Positions 34,086 to 48,087 are shown, counted from the first letter of the stretch. The stretch is DNA of 51,000 nucleotides from Symsagittifera roscoffensis (GCF_963678635.1 NW_026971195.1:1-51000); one strand, 5' to 3'. The notes: a model not told the origin generated them from the sequence alone. Program-made: numbers and translations.

Positions 34086-36110
34086 AGTTTCAATTAAGTG
34101 TAAGGATCATAAACTCTCTTCTCACAGAATAGTTTTTTTCTCGAAAGTTTCTATTAAATACCTATTTATCTCAATTATATTCCCTAGGTTTATCTGGAAA
34201 AGATTGACAAGAGGGAATTATCTTTGACAGGTTAGTTATTCCACTCCACGCAATATCAGGGGAATCTTGACAGCTCATCACGGTTGATTACTTTTTTATC
34301 CCACTTAATCTTTTATTCCCCAGCTTATCTGGAGAAAAGATGACATCTCCATGACACTTATTAATTTTAGGACTTATTTCATATTTTTTTACGTAATTTT
34401 CACGAGATCATCTGAGAGATGCATATTAGCTATTCTCCACGAAGTTGATGAAGCGTGGTTGACTATCTTGAGAGATAAAATTTTCAATTTTCATAAAAAT
34501 TTGAAATAAATCCAAACAAAACTAAGATAAAAATACGCAAAAATTTTAAAATACCGACTGATCAGATGTTTTTATCTAGTTCTCTTTTTAACCTCAACTT
34601 ATTCATTTAAGCTGTCATATTTCTTGCTGCAATTATTTTTAGTTCTCTTTTATCACTTTGTCTTTAATATTTTGAAAACTCTTTGAAGTTTCTGAAACTT
34701 CCGAATAACTATCATCCAAATTTGTCAATTGCTCCGCCCCGGTGAAAGTTTGCACTGAAAAAGATATAATATCATAAATTTGTTTGGTGTCTAATTTTTT
34801 TACATGATAATTTTCTATTTTTCTCAGAGTAAACTTTGAAGAAGATTATACAGTTTACTAGATGTTGGTTACAATTTTCGTAAATTTATTTATTCAATCG
34901 TTATTTCATTAGCTTGTGGGACAACAAAATCCATATTCCATCATCATTCTCCGTGTTTTTCAGCCAAAGGTCAGTTGCTACGATGCATTTTGTATAAATG
35001 CTAGAACAAATTTTTCTCAATGATTAACCCAAGTTTGTACAAAAACGCTAAAAATGACTAAAAATGGAATAGTTCTGTTTTAAAAGTATACTAGATATTG
35101 GATGAAATTTAATAAAGTCTTCTTTATAAAAGATGATTATCTCACTGTTGCTTTTACAACATGATTTTCATAATTTTGTATAGAAATATTCGATGCTTTA
35201 AGGTTATTCTTCTTTTCTGCTGAATAAAGGTTTTCGCTATTAAACTCACTTTGTAAGAAAACTTAGACAAAGCTGGGGAATTTAGGAGGAAAATAGTATC
35301 AATTGAACGAACAATTTGCTGAAAAATATAAAATTATATCTGATAAGGTCTGATAACTACTATGTAATCTGTACTTGTTTTCCTTTAGGTTCTCTTATTC
35401 AGTTGCTACAGTAAATTATTCAAGCAAAAATAGAACTTTTAGATCATTAACTATCACATTTCTTGCAAAAAAATCAGTAAATTGCTTTTTATTCTTGATT
35501 TTTGTCAGAGTTTTTCTCAAACAAAATAAATTGAGAAAGAATTAGTGCAAGTTAAAGCATTAAAAAAGCATAAGTGAAAATTGAGAATTCGCCGGTGTTT
35601 TTTTACTTTTGGTTTTTAAAACCAACTAAGAGCAGCTTTATCGGTTATAATCCGAAAACCTCCGGAAAAAAAAATACGCAGGGTATACTAGTTCCTAACT
35701 TCTGCAACATATAAAAATTTCTGAAAGAACGATTCATTAAAAAATCGATTTAAAAAAAGGAAACCAAGGGGCAAACTGTATTAATTGGATAATCTTGCAA
35801 AACATATTAAGCGAAAACACTCTATTGTTCTCTCTAATTTGTTAATTGAATTCATTTGACGTTAACCAGAACAAAATCTTTACTGTTTGTCTAATCAAAA
35901 CTTTTCATGTTGAATTTCATATAACTAGGAGATCTTACATCTGGTTTTGCTAAAGTATCAGTTTGTTTAGAAATTTTTAACGAGCTCCATAAAATTTTCT
36001 CTCCAATTTTTTTCTTCATCAATGATGATCTTGATACTTGATTTATGCTTGCAAATACGTTTTTATCTTGGAAAAAAAATTTTATCCTGAAAAATCGAAA
36101 ACGTTTTAAT
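34086..36110. repeat. Segmental repeat unit A, copy 2
   Basis: Tandem copy of unit A, with substitutions and short indels relative to copy 1 spread along its length, noncoding. From about 34999 it is also the left end of the larger duplicated segment that recurs at 39686. Confidence 0.85.
35272..35466. other. Conserved core of unit A, copy 2
   Basis: Counterpart of 33236-33430. The differences I noticed lie mainly near the start (GGGGAATTTAGG, AATTTGCTG, AAATATAAAA). The middle, including TGTAATCTGTACTTGTTTTC, is unchanged. Confidence 0.5.
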
Positions 36111-36535
36111 TTAGTGTATGGATCATAAACTCACTTCTCACAGAATAGTTTTTTTCTCGAAAGTTTCTATTGAATACATATTTATCTCAATTATATTCCC
36201 TCGGCTTATCTGGGGAAAAAAGATGAGAGGTGATTATCTTTGACAGGTTAGTTATTCCGCTCCACGTGATATCAGGGGAATCTTGAAAGCTCCTCACGGT
36301 TGATTACTAATTTATCCCACTCAATTTTGTAATCCTCAGGTTGTCTGGAGAAAAGATGACACTAAACTTATTAATTTTAGGAGTTATTTCATCTTTTTCC
36401 AAACAATTATTCCACGATCATTTGACAGATGCATAATAGCATTTCCCTACGAAGTTAATGAAGCGTAATTTACTTTCTTGAGAGATGAATTTTTTAAACT
36501 TTCATAACAATTTGAAATAAATCCAATCAAAACTG
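36111..36535. repeat. Segmental repeat unit A, partial copy 3
   Basis: Contains only the first ~425 bases of A (CACAGAATAGTTTTTTTCTC at 36139, then the CCGCTCCACGTGATATCAGG block). Similarity ends near 36535. Bases 36536-36689 are unique AT-rich sequence absent from the second large duplicate. Confidence 0.8.
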
Positions 36536-36689
36536 CATGATTTTTTCGTCGGAACCAAATTTCATTATGTTCAAGAATACCTAGAAGTAATGTTTTTTGT
36601 CTTGTAAATCTTGTTTTGCAAATCTATTGAAATTTAAGTTGCGCGTTGTTTTTTTCGAAATTGTGTCATAATTGTTTTTTTTCTCAACT

Positions 36690-39685
36690 GTGTGTAAAAT
36701 GAACTATCGGGTGTTTAATAAAAAATATATTAGTTGTTCAAACTCCGTTTGCTTTATTTGAGTGTTGGAAATTAAAAATAATTAAAATTTGTTGCTGCTC
36801 ACTTGTTTATTTCGAATGAGGGATCTATAAAAGAGGTTTCTATTAAATAGTTGGAGTTTAGTTTTGATCAGTTTGTGATATTATTAATTGACATTTCTTC
36901 ATTTATTTTTGTAGGTCAACAATTATCTATAATTTTTGAAATTTCTTTTACTCTGTAGATTTTTCTTGAATAGGATATAATGTTTCAATGTCCTAGTAAT
37001 CCTGGAGGCAGTGTGTTTTTTGTTTAAAGATTTTTTGTATATATGTAATGCAATTATGTCTTTATTTGTGTTTTTTTTCTGCATATTTAATGGATTAGAT
37101 TGTTACTCAATAGAGTTTTGAATTGTTCTGAATTCAGGATCAGAAATTTACAACTGCTGTGCGTTTATATCATAATTATGTTGATGAACTTGGTTGATTG
37201 AAAACTCAGATACATATCCAGTTAATGGATTTAAAAATTCAAGTTGTTGGTTGTAGATAGGATATAATTTTGAAAAGAATGGAGGCTGTTTAATGAAACT
37301 TTCAAAAAATATTCAAAAAGTTCTATTTGTTCTTGTGAACTTATCTTCAATTGATATTTTCTAGTTTACTAATTCTTGGTATATTTTTAGTTTAAAAAAG
37401 ATATAACTATGATTTTATGTTTAATATCTGTGATATGAAACAAAAATCCTCTAAGATAAAATTGAAAAAAGTTTTTTTTTTCACTTTTATCAAACATTTT
37501 TAATAGGTATACCATTTTTTACTAAAACAGTAGCAACAAATAATATTCTAAATAGTAAATTTTAAAACAAAGATAAGTACAAAGATAAAACAAAGATTAT
37601 AAACAAGAACAAGTAATACCTTTCTGAATAATTTAACAAAGATTTGATAAACAACCTTTAATCTTTTCAGAAATTTATCCTGTCTAAAACCAACATTTCT
37701 AAACAGTAAATACGAACAAGAACGATGGAACAAACAAGTTCGAACAAATACATTCAAGCAAATATTACATCGGTCTTGTTGCTATGAGAAATAATTAAAT
37801 TTTATCACTATTTGTTAAGCTTGTGTTTTCTGCAGTGACTAATTTGCTTGAAGTTTTCGAAAATGGAAGTTTGGGATGTAAACATTGGATCTCTAGCGAT
37901 GTTTTAACATTGATAGTATTTTATTTTGCTCCCAAGTTTTTGCACCAGATGGGATTTTATAGTGTCGTATTTTGATATATATTTTTCATTGTGCTTGCAT
38001 GTCAATGATATGTGAAATATAATTTTTTTTGGTTGTTTGCTATAAGCAAACTACTTTAAAAATTGAGTTGGAATAATCATTTTGACAAAGTTCAGAGTTA
38101 ACTGGAGTTTCAAGATGGTATTAAACTCATTTTTAAAAATTGCGTCTTTTTTGTGCTTTTATAGTAGTATGTTTAGAGAACATGCTTTTCATACGAAGAT
38201 ATTGCTGGTACTTGCTTGATTGACAAAAATATGTGGAATAAGTTTTTTTTGGTTCTTTGCTCTAAGCAAAATACGTTAAAATTTTAGTTGGGATAATCAT
38301 TTTGATAATGTTCAGTGTTAACTGGAGTCTCATATTGGTATTGAAGTCAACATTAGAAATTCTGTCGTTTTTTTGTTTTAATAATAACGTGTTTTTAGAG
38401 AATTTGTTTTTCATAGCAAAGATTCTTTTCTTCCGGAAATCTATTTTATTTGGAAATCTGCGAACTTCCTTCCATAGAACTCTTTGATGTTGTCTGTATC
38501 TTTCAGAGTCTAACATTTTCGAAAAATTTTTTTTGTAAAACACTATTTATAGAATTTAATTTCTCTGGGTAAGACTGAAATCCTCCTTTTTTGATCTGCA
38601 CCAAAAAATGTGGTTAGTTTCAGTGCTGTACATCTATGAATCGAGTTTTGTTGAATTGATGTATTTATAATTTCTGGGCCTATATTCAATATTAGTTTAG
38701 CTGTGACAGCGTGTACATAATCTTCTACTAAATATTCAGGATCTGTTCTTGTGCAAACTACAAGTGGTTTGTTTGATGTTACAGTTGATCCACCCGAGAG
38801 TTATGGATTCATTGTCAATTGAAGTGATTCCGCTAGATTTCGTTTTTGTGTGAAGTTTGTGAGTTGATTTTTGGTATTTTTCTATTGTTGAAATCATAAG
38901 GTAGTGGAATTTACGTTCTCACTGAATTGCGTTGGTAACATTAATCATTCATTTGGTACTGTGATTTTTTGTTATGATGCAGTTGTGCAAAATTTTGTCC
39001 TGCGAAATTTGTTTCAGTTTAGAAATTGTAGCCTACTTTTTGTTTGTGTGGCGTAATAACGAGATCATATCTTGGATCTTCGTTTAAACATTTTTGGAGA
39101 ATCGTTGGTCGCTTGTTTCCCAAATTATTTCTTGAAAAATGTGTTAGAATTATTGATTCAAAGTCCAGATGTCAGTTTCTTTTCCTAAACTTTTAGTTCT
39201 TATGACTTTTGTGAGATTATCCTTATCCTCGAAGTAGATTGTTATGGCAAGACATGTTGCGGAGAGAGTGTATCAAGTCGTTAGAAAGATTTTTTCCTGC
39301 TCTCAAACGAATGTGACGCTCTTCAAATTTAGGTAAAAATAGTCTTAACTAATTGGTGTTTGATAGGAGGTCAAGGTTTGGAGATTATTCAATCAATCGA
39401 CAAAATTCAGGTATAATTAGAACACAAGTAGATCGTTAGCTGCTATTTTAGTTCTTACACATTTCTAAGATTTGTCCTAAATCTAGGTCAATTAAGAGGT
39501 AGGGTTCAAGTGAAGCACGAGTAACTGAAGTTGTTTGCTGTTTTTTCTAATTTGATTGTTTAGTTTTTCAGCAAAATTTCAGTTAACCCTATGTTGTGTA
39601 TAAGGGAAAGAAAACGAATCGACATTTGAGGTAGTTGAACACTAGCTGTAAGAGGTGCGGATAAAATTTTTAAGTGATCCAAGAA
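36690..39685. repeat. Segmental repeat unit B, copy 1 (~3.0 kb)
   Basis: Starts CTGTGTGTAAAATGAACTAT and is nearly identical to 41056-44041 at an offset of about 4366. It contains an internal ~219-bp tandem pair (38010-38230 and 38231-38450) marked by GGTTGTTTGCTATAAGCAAA-like starts and GTTAACTGGAGT. No open frame above 93 codons. Frames common to both copies reflect only the high identity. Confidence 0.88.
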
Positions 39686-41055
39686 ATGCTGGAACAAAAT
39701 TTCTTCATGATTAACCCAAATTTGTACAAAAATGCTGAAAATGACTAAAAATGGGATAGCTCTGTCTTAAAATTATATTAGATATTGGATGAAAATCAAA
39801 AAAATTTTCTTTATAAAAGATGATTATCTCTCTTATCTTTTACAACATGATTTTCATGATTTTGTGTAGAAATATTCGATGGTTTAAGGTTATTCTTCTT
39901 TTTAGCTGAATAAAGGTTTTTGCTATTAAACTCACTTTGTAAGAAAACTTAGACAAAGCTGGGGAATTTAGGAGGAAAATAGTATCAATTGAACGAACAA
40001 ATTGCTGAAAAAGATAAAATTATATCTGATAAGGTCTGATAACTACTATGTAATCTGTACTTGTTTTCCTTTAGGTTCTCTTATTCAGTTGCTACAGTAA
40101 ATTATTCAAGCAAAAATAGAACTTTCAGATCATTAACTATCACATTTATTGCAAAAAAATTAGTAAATTGCTTTTTTTTCTTGATTTTTGTCGGAAATTT
40201 TCTCAAAAAAGTTAAATTGAGGAAAAACTAGTGCAAGTTAAAGCATTAAAAAAGCATAAGTAAAAAAATTGAGAAATTGACGGTATTTTTTTACGTTTGG
40301 TTTTTAAAACAAACTAAGAGCAGCTTTATCGGTTATAATCCGAAAATCTTCAGAAAAAGAAATACGTAGGGTATCATAGTTCCTAAATTCTGCAACATAT
40401 AAAAATTTCTAAAAGAACTCTTCATAAAAAATTCGATTTGAAAAAAGGAAACCAAGGGGCAAACTGTATTAATTGGATAATCTTGCAAAACATATTAAGC
40501 AAAAACACTCTATAGTTCTCTCTAATTTTCTAATTGAAATCAATTGAAGCTAACCAGAACAAAATCTAACTGTTTGTCTAATCAAAAATTTTCATGTTAA
40601 ATTTCATATAACTAGGAGATCTTACATTTGATTTTGCTAAAGTATCAGTTTGTTTAGAAATTTTTAGCAAGCTCCATAAAATTTTCTCTCAAAATTTTCT
40701 TACAGCAATTTTTTTTGTTTTGTATCCAAAATAATGATCTTGATACTTGATTTATGCTTGCAAATACATTTTTATCTTTGAAAAATCTTTTTTATCCTGA
40801 AAAATAGAAAAAATTTCAATTTATTGTATGGATTATAAACTCTCTTCTCACAGACTAGTTTTTTCTCGAAAGTTTTTTTTAAATACATATTTATCTCAAT
40901 TATATTCCCTCGGTTTATCTGGGGAACAATGACGAGAGGTGATTATCTTTGACAAGTTAGTTATTCCGCTCCACGTGATATCAGGGGAATCTTGAAAGCT
41001 CCTCACGGTTGATTACTAATTTATCCCACTTAATCTTTTATTCCCCAGCTTTCTC
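39686..41055. repeat. Segmental repeat unit A, copy 4 (partial)
   Basis: Begins in mid-unit (TGCTGGAACAAAATTTC, matching 34999 in copy 2), runs through the A/A boundary and stops at CCCCAGCTTTCT. There it joins unit B through a deletion of roughly 330 bases compared with the arrangement at 36320-36690. Confidence 0.85.
39958..40152. other. Conserved core of unit A, copy 4
   Basis: Third instance of the conserved stretch, with one or two differences from copy 2 around AACTTTCAGATC. It survives although this copy of unit A is truncated at both ends. Confidence 0.5.
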
Positions 41056-44041
41056 TGTGTGTAAAATGAACTATCGGGTGTTTAATAAAAAATCTATTAG
41101 TTGTTCAAACTCCGTTTGCTTTATTTGAGTGTTGGAAATTAAAAATAATTAAAATATGTTGCTGCTCACTTGTTTATTTCGAATGAGGGATCTATTAAAG
41201 AGGTTTCTATTAAATAGTTGGAGTTTAGTTTTGATCAGTTTGTGATATTGTTAATTGACATTTCTTCATTTATTTTTGTAGGTCAACAATTATCTATAAT
41301 TTTTGAAATTTCACTTACTCTGTAGATTTTTCTTGAATAAGATATAATGTTGCAATGTCCTAGTAATCCTGGAGGCAGTGTGTTTTTTGTTTAGAGATTT
41401 TTTGTATATATGTAATGCAATTATGTCTTTATTTGTGTTTTTTTTCTGCATATTTAATGGATTAGATTGTTACTCAATAGAGTTTTGAATTGTTCTGAAT
41501 TCAGGATCAGACATGTACAACTGCTGTGCGTTTATATCATAATTATGTTGATGAACTTGGTTGATTGAAAACTCAGATACATATCCAGTTAATGGACTTA
41601 AAAATTCAAGTTGTTGGTTGTAGATAGGATATAATTTTGAAAAGAATGGAGGCTGTTTAATGAGTCTTTCAAAAAATATTCAAAAAGTTCTGTTTGTTCT
41701 TGTGAACTTATCTTCAATTAATATTTTCTAGTTTACTAATTCTTGGTGTATTTTTAGTAAAAAAAAGATATAACTATGATTTTATGTTTAATATCTGTGA
41801 TATGAAACAAAAATCCTCTAAGATAAAATTGAAAAAAGTTTTTTTTTTCACTTTTATCAAACATTTTTAATAGGTATACCATTTTTTACTAAAACAGTAG
41901 CAACAAATAATATTCTAAAAAGTAAATTGTAAAACAAAGATAAGTTTAAAGATAAAACAAAGATTATAAACAAAAAAAATAATACCTTTCTGAAAAATTT
42001 AACAAAGATTTGATAAACAACCTCTAATCTTTTCAGAAATTTATCCTGTCTAAAACCAACATTTCTAAACAGTAAATACGAACAAGAACAATGGAACAAT
42101 CAAGTTTCGAACAAATACATTCAATCAAATATTACATCGGTCTTGTTGCTATGAGAGATAATTAAATTTTATCACTATTTGTTAAGCTTGTGTTTTCTGC
42201 AGTGACTAATTTGCTTGAATTTTTCGAAAATGGAAGTTTGGGATGTAAACATTGGATCTCTAGCGATGTATTAACATTGATAGTATTTTATTCTGCTCCC
42301 AAGTTTTTGCTCCAGATGGGTTTTTATAGTTTCGTATTTTGATATATATTGTTCATTTTTGCTTGCTTGTCAACGATAATAATTTTTTTTTGCTTGTTTG
42401 CTATAAGCAAATTACGTTAAAAATTGAGTTGAGATAATAATTTTGACAATGTTCAGAGTTAACTGGAGTTTCAGATTGGTATTAAGGTCATTATTATATT
42501 TTCTGTTTTTCGTGCTTTTATAGTAGTATGTTTAGAGAATATGCTTTTCATAGGAAGATATTGCTGGTACTTGCTTGATTGACAAAAATATGTGGAATAA
42601 ATTTTTTTGGTTGTTTGCTATAAGCAATATACGTTAAAATTTTAGTTGGGATAATCATTTTGATAATGTTTAGTGTTAACTGGAGTTTCATATTGGTATT
42701 GAAGTCAACATTAGAAATTCTGTCGTTTTTTTGTTATAATAATAACGTGTTTTTAGAGAATTTGTTTTTCATAGCAAAGATTCTTTTCTTCCAGAAATCT
42801 ATTTTATTTGGAAATCTGCGAACTTCCTTCCATAGAACTCTTTGATGTTGTCTGTATCTTTCAGAGTCTAACATTTTTGAAAAATTTTGTGTAATACATT
42901 ATTTATAGAATTTAATTTCTCTGGGTCAGACTGAAATCCTCCTTTTTTGATCTGCACTAATTAGTGTGGTTAGTTTTAGTGCTGTACATCTAGGAATTGA
43001 GTTTTGTTGAAATGGTGTATTTATAATTTCTGGGCCTATATTCAATATTAGGTTAGCTGTGACAGCGTTTACATAATCTTCTAAAAATATTCAGGATCTG
43101 TTCTTGTGCAAATTACAAGTGGTTTGTTTGATGTTACAGTTGATCCACCCGAGAGTTAAGGATTCATTGTCATTTCAAGTTGTTCCGCTAGATTTCGTTT
43201 TCGTGTGAAGTTTGTGAGTTGATTTTTGGTATTTTTCTCTTGTTGAAATATTAAGGTAGTGGAATTTACGTTCTCACTGAATTGGGTTGGTAACCTTAAT
43301 CATTCATTTGGTACTGTGATTTTATGTTGTGATACGGTTGTGCAAAATTTCTTCCTGCAAAATTTGTTTCAGTTTAGAAATTGTAGCCTACTTTTTGTTT
43401 GTGTGGCGTAATAACGAGATCGTATCTTGGATCTTCGTTTAAACATTTTTGAGAATCTTTGGTCGCTTGTTTCCCAAGATATTTCTTGAAAAATGTGTTA
43501 GAATTATTGATTCAAATTCCAGATGTCAGTTTCTTTTCCTAAACTTTTAGTTCTTATGACTTTAATGAGGTTATCCTAATCCTCGACTCAAAGTAGATTG
43601 TTTTGACAAGACATGTTGCGGAGATAGTGTATCAAGTTGTTAGAAAGATTTTTTCCTGCTCTCAAACGAATGTAACGCTCTTCAAATTTAGGTTAATTTA
43701 GAGTTAACTAATTGGTGTTTGATAGGAGGTCGAGGTTTGGAGATTAATAAATCAATCGGAAAAATTCAGGTATAACTAGAACACAAGTAGATCGTTAGCT
43801 GCTATTTTAGTTCTTACTAGTTCTAAGATTTGTCCTAAGTCTGGGTCAATTAAGTGATAGGGTTCAAGTGAAGGACAAGTAACTGAAGTTCTTTGCTGTT
43901 TAGCCTAATTTGAATGGTTAGTTTTTCAGCAAAATTTTAGTTATCCCTATGTTGTGTTTAAGGGAAAGAAAATGAATCGACATTTTAGGTAGTTAGTCAC
44001 TAGCTGTAAGACGTGCGGATAAAAATTTTAATTGATCCAAG
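41056..44041. repeat. Segmental repeat unit B, copy 2
   Basis: Second copy of unit B, including the internal 219-bp pair (near 42380-42830). It ends at GATCCAAGAAA, exactly where copy 1 switches into unit A (39675-39685), marking the breakpoint of the large tandem duplication. Confidence 0.88.
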
Positions 44042-45930
44042 AAAAACCTTGACGATCAAATTTCAAGTTAAAAAGAAATTGCAGTTATAAATGAAATTTC
44101 AGGAAATATATTTAGCATTTAACTTTAAAGATCCAAAGATAACCTTGATGATCTGATTTTAAGTAGTGGCAAATTGAATTTTAAGTTGAAAAAGCATAGG
44201 CGTTGTTAAAAACTAAAAAAATGTTTAGGTGAACAAGAACAATAACAGCAAAAGTCCTCGAGAAACAAAAAACGTTCTATCTTTTCATAAAACGATTTAA
44301 AAGTTTTTAACTAACAAATTTTTTGTATTTTTTGTTTATTCACCAAAAATCAAGTTTTAGAAGTGCTTGCAAAAGTACTGGAGATAAGTTTTCAGTTAGA
44401 TGGAAGATTTGTAGTTGACTGGGTATTTAGTTATGCGTTATACTGAAGTAAGAGGCTTCGTAAATACTTTTACAGCTCTATTTATTGCAATTCACTTTAA
44501 TGAGTGAAAATGTACTGCATAAAGAATTTTGTAGAGAAATAAACGTCGTGGTCTGCTTTTTTGTTTCACGATAAAGAGGTTTTGTCTGCCGTCCTGGTCG
44601 CGACCTGGTGTCAGCATTTTTATCAAATTGATTTGATAAGACTTATTGAGACAAGGAAGTAAGCAAATTTTATCTTCAATTTGGTTTATTTTGTTGAGCG
44701 TTTTCGATCTAATTTGTCTATTCTGTTTTTGTTTTTGCAAAATCTAAATTAAAAGAGATCTGTACGAGACCCGTTTGGTCTTACCAGATAAGTTTAGGTC
44801 CGGGGTTACTTTTTCATAGAGTAATTTCGGATACAGTACACCATCTGATCGTCATCCAGCCTACGCTATTGATCCTTCCACTCTATCAGATACTCGGATT
44901 GATAGTCGGATTGATAATCAAAAAATGAAAATGTCACAGGGCATGCTGCTGAGCAAAGTTAAATTTTACCAAGCTTACAGCAGTTAGACTAATTAGAACC
45001 AAAAGCACTTTTTTAAAAAGCTCCCTTTAAGAAGAAACATTAATCTTTTGCTCTAAGTTCGATTAAATATATAACCTCTCGAACAACTTTGCTGCAACTG
45101 AAATCATGAATGTCAAGACTTCCAAACGGCGAGTAACTAGACACTATCTGAATTCTAAATATCATTTTTTACTTATTTAATTTGAAGGAAAAAAAACGCA
45201 GCTGAATCCAAAGTTCCTCCTCCACTCCGTGATAGAAACAAAAAAATCGATGAAGTACGTATGATGTGTAAGATTTATACAGAACTCGTTCAAAACAATC
45301 GGATGGTTTTGATTCAGGGAAAAAACTCTAAAAACGTGAAATACTCAAAAAAGATCTTACCTGATGAAATTTTCTGAGCATTTGGAGACGACGCTTTTTT
45401 TGAAGAAATGTTCATATCATCTACTCGCCGTGTGGGTAAATCTCTTGTCAGGAAATGAGACCTCAATTTTACTTCTCGACTTCAGCAATTCGCTATTGGC
45501 AACTCTGCATATGCTGTCAAAACAAATAACAACAACATTCTGTAATTTCTGGTGTTAAAATATCGATCTTTTTAGTTATTTGTTTTCGATTTATTTTCTG
45601 CTCAGTCGGGGAGCAAGAAAATTATTTTCTCGCTCTAGCGATGAATTTTTTAAAGTACCTACACATTCATTTAATTTGAATGGTTGCCATGTTGATTTGT
45701 CTTCAATTTCTTCTCACTTTAGTTCGTGTAAAATTTGACACGAAGGCGCCTTCAAAAATATTTGTTCTTAAGAATGAATCGAAATCCTGCCAAATAACAA
45801 TTTGTCTAAATGTCTCTTAGAATAGTAGTGCAGCCGCTGGTTCGTTCCAAAAACTGACCAGTTCTTCTCCGGTTCTTATTAGTGGTTTATTAACATGAAA
45901 TTTAAATCTTATGATGCTCAGATGCAATAG

Positions 45931-46020
45931 GTCACTACGAGGCCAAACTTGGTTCTCGTGAGACGCTCGTTTTGGCACGTGCGTGATCCTGGAATAGGTA
46001 AACAAGACTTCGAATGTAAG
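45931..46020 (+). mobile_element. Diverged partial copy of the TIR element
   Basis: GTCACTACGAGGCCAAACT matches the left terminal repeat of the 28538-28739 element (18 of 19, counting one base outside it). Downstream, GTGCGTGATCCTGGAATA resembles the corresponding interior GTGCATGTTCCTGAATTCC. No matching right terminus was found, so this is a truncated or eroded relative. Confidence 0.45.
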
Positions 46021-48045
46021 AAAAAATGAACTGAAACCCGTCAAATTGTTGCATAAATTACATGCAAAAAGTTAAAATGAACTTTTTGACCATTTATGAG
46101 TAGGGGGATCCACAACTAGCTATTGTTACTGTGCTGTTTTTAAGCCATTTTTACATGTAAATGTGTATTCCACAACGAAAAGGTCACAAAACAGCCTTGT
46201 TGCAAAATCCACGGCAAATTTTTCGAGCTATTGCAGAACCCGCTTAGAATTCTTAAATTACACGGTTTAATTTCATAATGATTTGCTTATCAATCGTAAA
46301 ACAATTGTTTTTCAAGCTACTTTTAATTTAGTTATCAAAAAATTCGATAAGACTTGACTTCCTTTATGCTTCTAATAGGTAACGCTCATTTTTATCAATA
46401 TCGTTTGGTGAAAGAATCTGAACTGAAATAAGCTTTTTATACTGCTCTTTTGAATTGTTATATCAATAAATTGTTTTTTTTTTCAATTTTGGCAGAATTT
46501 GCAAAGCATATTTCATGTTGTCAATTAATTGATTATTTTTTTTATATTCAAAAGACAGCTTTTTTACCTATTGAAGTAGCCATAGGTTACTGAAAAAACG
46601 AATAATTTTTTACGGCCACGAACTATTAATAACATCAAATTTGAATTACTTTCTCTTCAAACTGAAGCATAAAACTTCTGTCTATTAAAATCAGATCAAG
46701 GAGAAGGGTTCCAGTTTTTTTTTCAATTGTAGATTTTGAGAAAAGAAGTCAAATATCAGGATTTGTTTGCTTACTTGGACAAATTGAAAATGTAGCCGCT
46801 CTTGGACAGGAGTAAAGCTCAAATTAATTATTAAATTAAGAAAATAGTTCAAGAAAATGTTCACACCAGGAATTAAAGAGAATCAAAGTTGATATAACTT
46901 TATTTTGTGACATCAAATTCAAATTCTGGAAATATAGAAAAGCACGCATTCAGCCAAGACAAATACTGACAATTTAGTTACTTTTGATTGCCTCAAGCTC
47001 TTCCATGTCCCATGAATCGCCCAATGTTTGTTTTATGTGATTAGTTCCTGAGGAAACAATTGATTGTGTCTGTTGAACAAAGAATTGAACTATAAGTTTC
47101 AAAAAGTGCATTGAAAAACCCAATGAAACGTGTTATCACGTCAAGCAAAAAAAAATAAATGAGAAATGGGTAAGTTGACTGAGATACAAATTTAAACCAA
47201 ATGTTTTCACACAGCAGTAATTTAAAATGCACAAACAAATCTGCTTTCAATCAAAGCTTTGTGCGCCAGTTCAGTACTTACAACAATTTTGTTTTTGCAC
47301 GTGGGAAGAAAGTTAACCGAATGGTAAAGAAAGCATGCCATTTAAAAATGTATGCATTGGCTTTATTATTCGTTTTCATGGTTGACGAAAACCGAAAACA
47401 ATCTGTATCTTTATTTTTGCAGAAAAACTTTGAATATCAGCCAGCTGTCTTTGAGTCCAATCACAACAAAAAATTGAACTCATCTATTTTTTCAAGTGTT
47501 TGTCAAGCAAAACAATAAATAGACTTTTCCGTCGGCGTGAATGTATGTATCATAAAATATGCCGACCAACGTTATCTTCTACAGATTGTAATTATAGCAA
47601 AAATGCCAACCATATTAGCACTGTTTTGCAAGTTAGGTTGCAAAAAAATAGGAGTCATGATAATACACTACGCTCCTAGGTCAAACAGATCTTTAAGAGT
47701 TCGCTAATTAATAATCAAGAAGAATTGAATTGGAGCAGTACAAAAATTACTTAAATGGACTTCTGTTGTACACTAGCATGTGCGGTTTAACTTTGCCAAC
47801 CTTGGACTCTCAAATTGAAACTTAAGTTTGCTTGTGTAATTAGGTGAACCTAAATTCAAATGGTAAACTTCATTATTTTGAAAAGTTGTTTCATTTTATT
47901 TGTTGTTTCTAAAGTTGTTTCTATTAAATTTAAGTTAATCTCTTTTTGAGAATTTTTGTCTCTGTATTTCTAATTACTGGAGTTATTATTAAATGCAAAT
48001 GTTCAATGAAAAAATTACAAAGACTACTGTGCTGAAATTTACACA

Positions 48046-48087
48046 GAGGCGAAGTTGCACTTCTCATACACAAGCAAAAATATGACC
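48046..48087 (+). repeat. Short dispersed repeat (copy 1 of 3)
   Basis: GAGGCGAAGTTGCACTTC followed by TCATACACAAGCAAAAA. Related versions are at 49623-49660 (GAGGCAAAGCTGCGCTTCGC) and, weaker, at 50337-50375 (ACACTTTGCATACACTAG). No function is evident. Confidence 0.5.

Noticed and set aside
37548-37757. Similar short minus-strand frames at 37548 and 41857 that appear conserved
   Set aside because: They lie in the two copies of unit B, which are nearly identical throughout; the second copy is frameshifted relative to the first, so there is no sign of coding constraint.
47201-47518. 105-codon ATG frame with a hydrophobic stretch (YALALLFVFMV)
   Set aside because: No family signature, no second exon or repeat support, and frames of this length are expected by chance in AT-rich DNA of this size.
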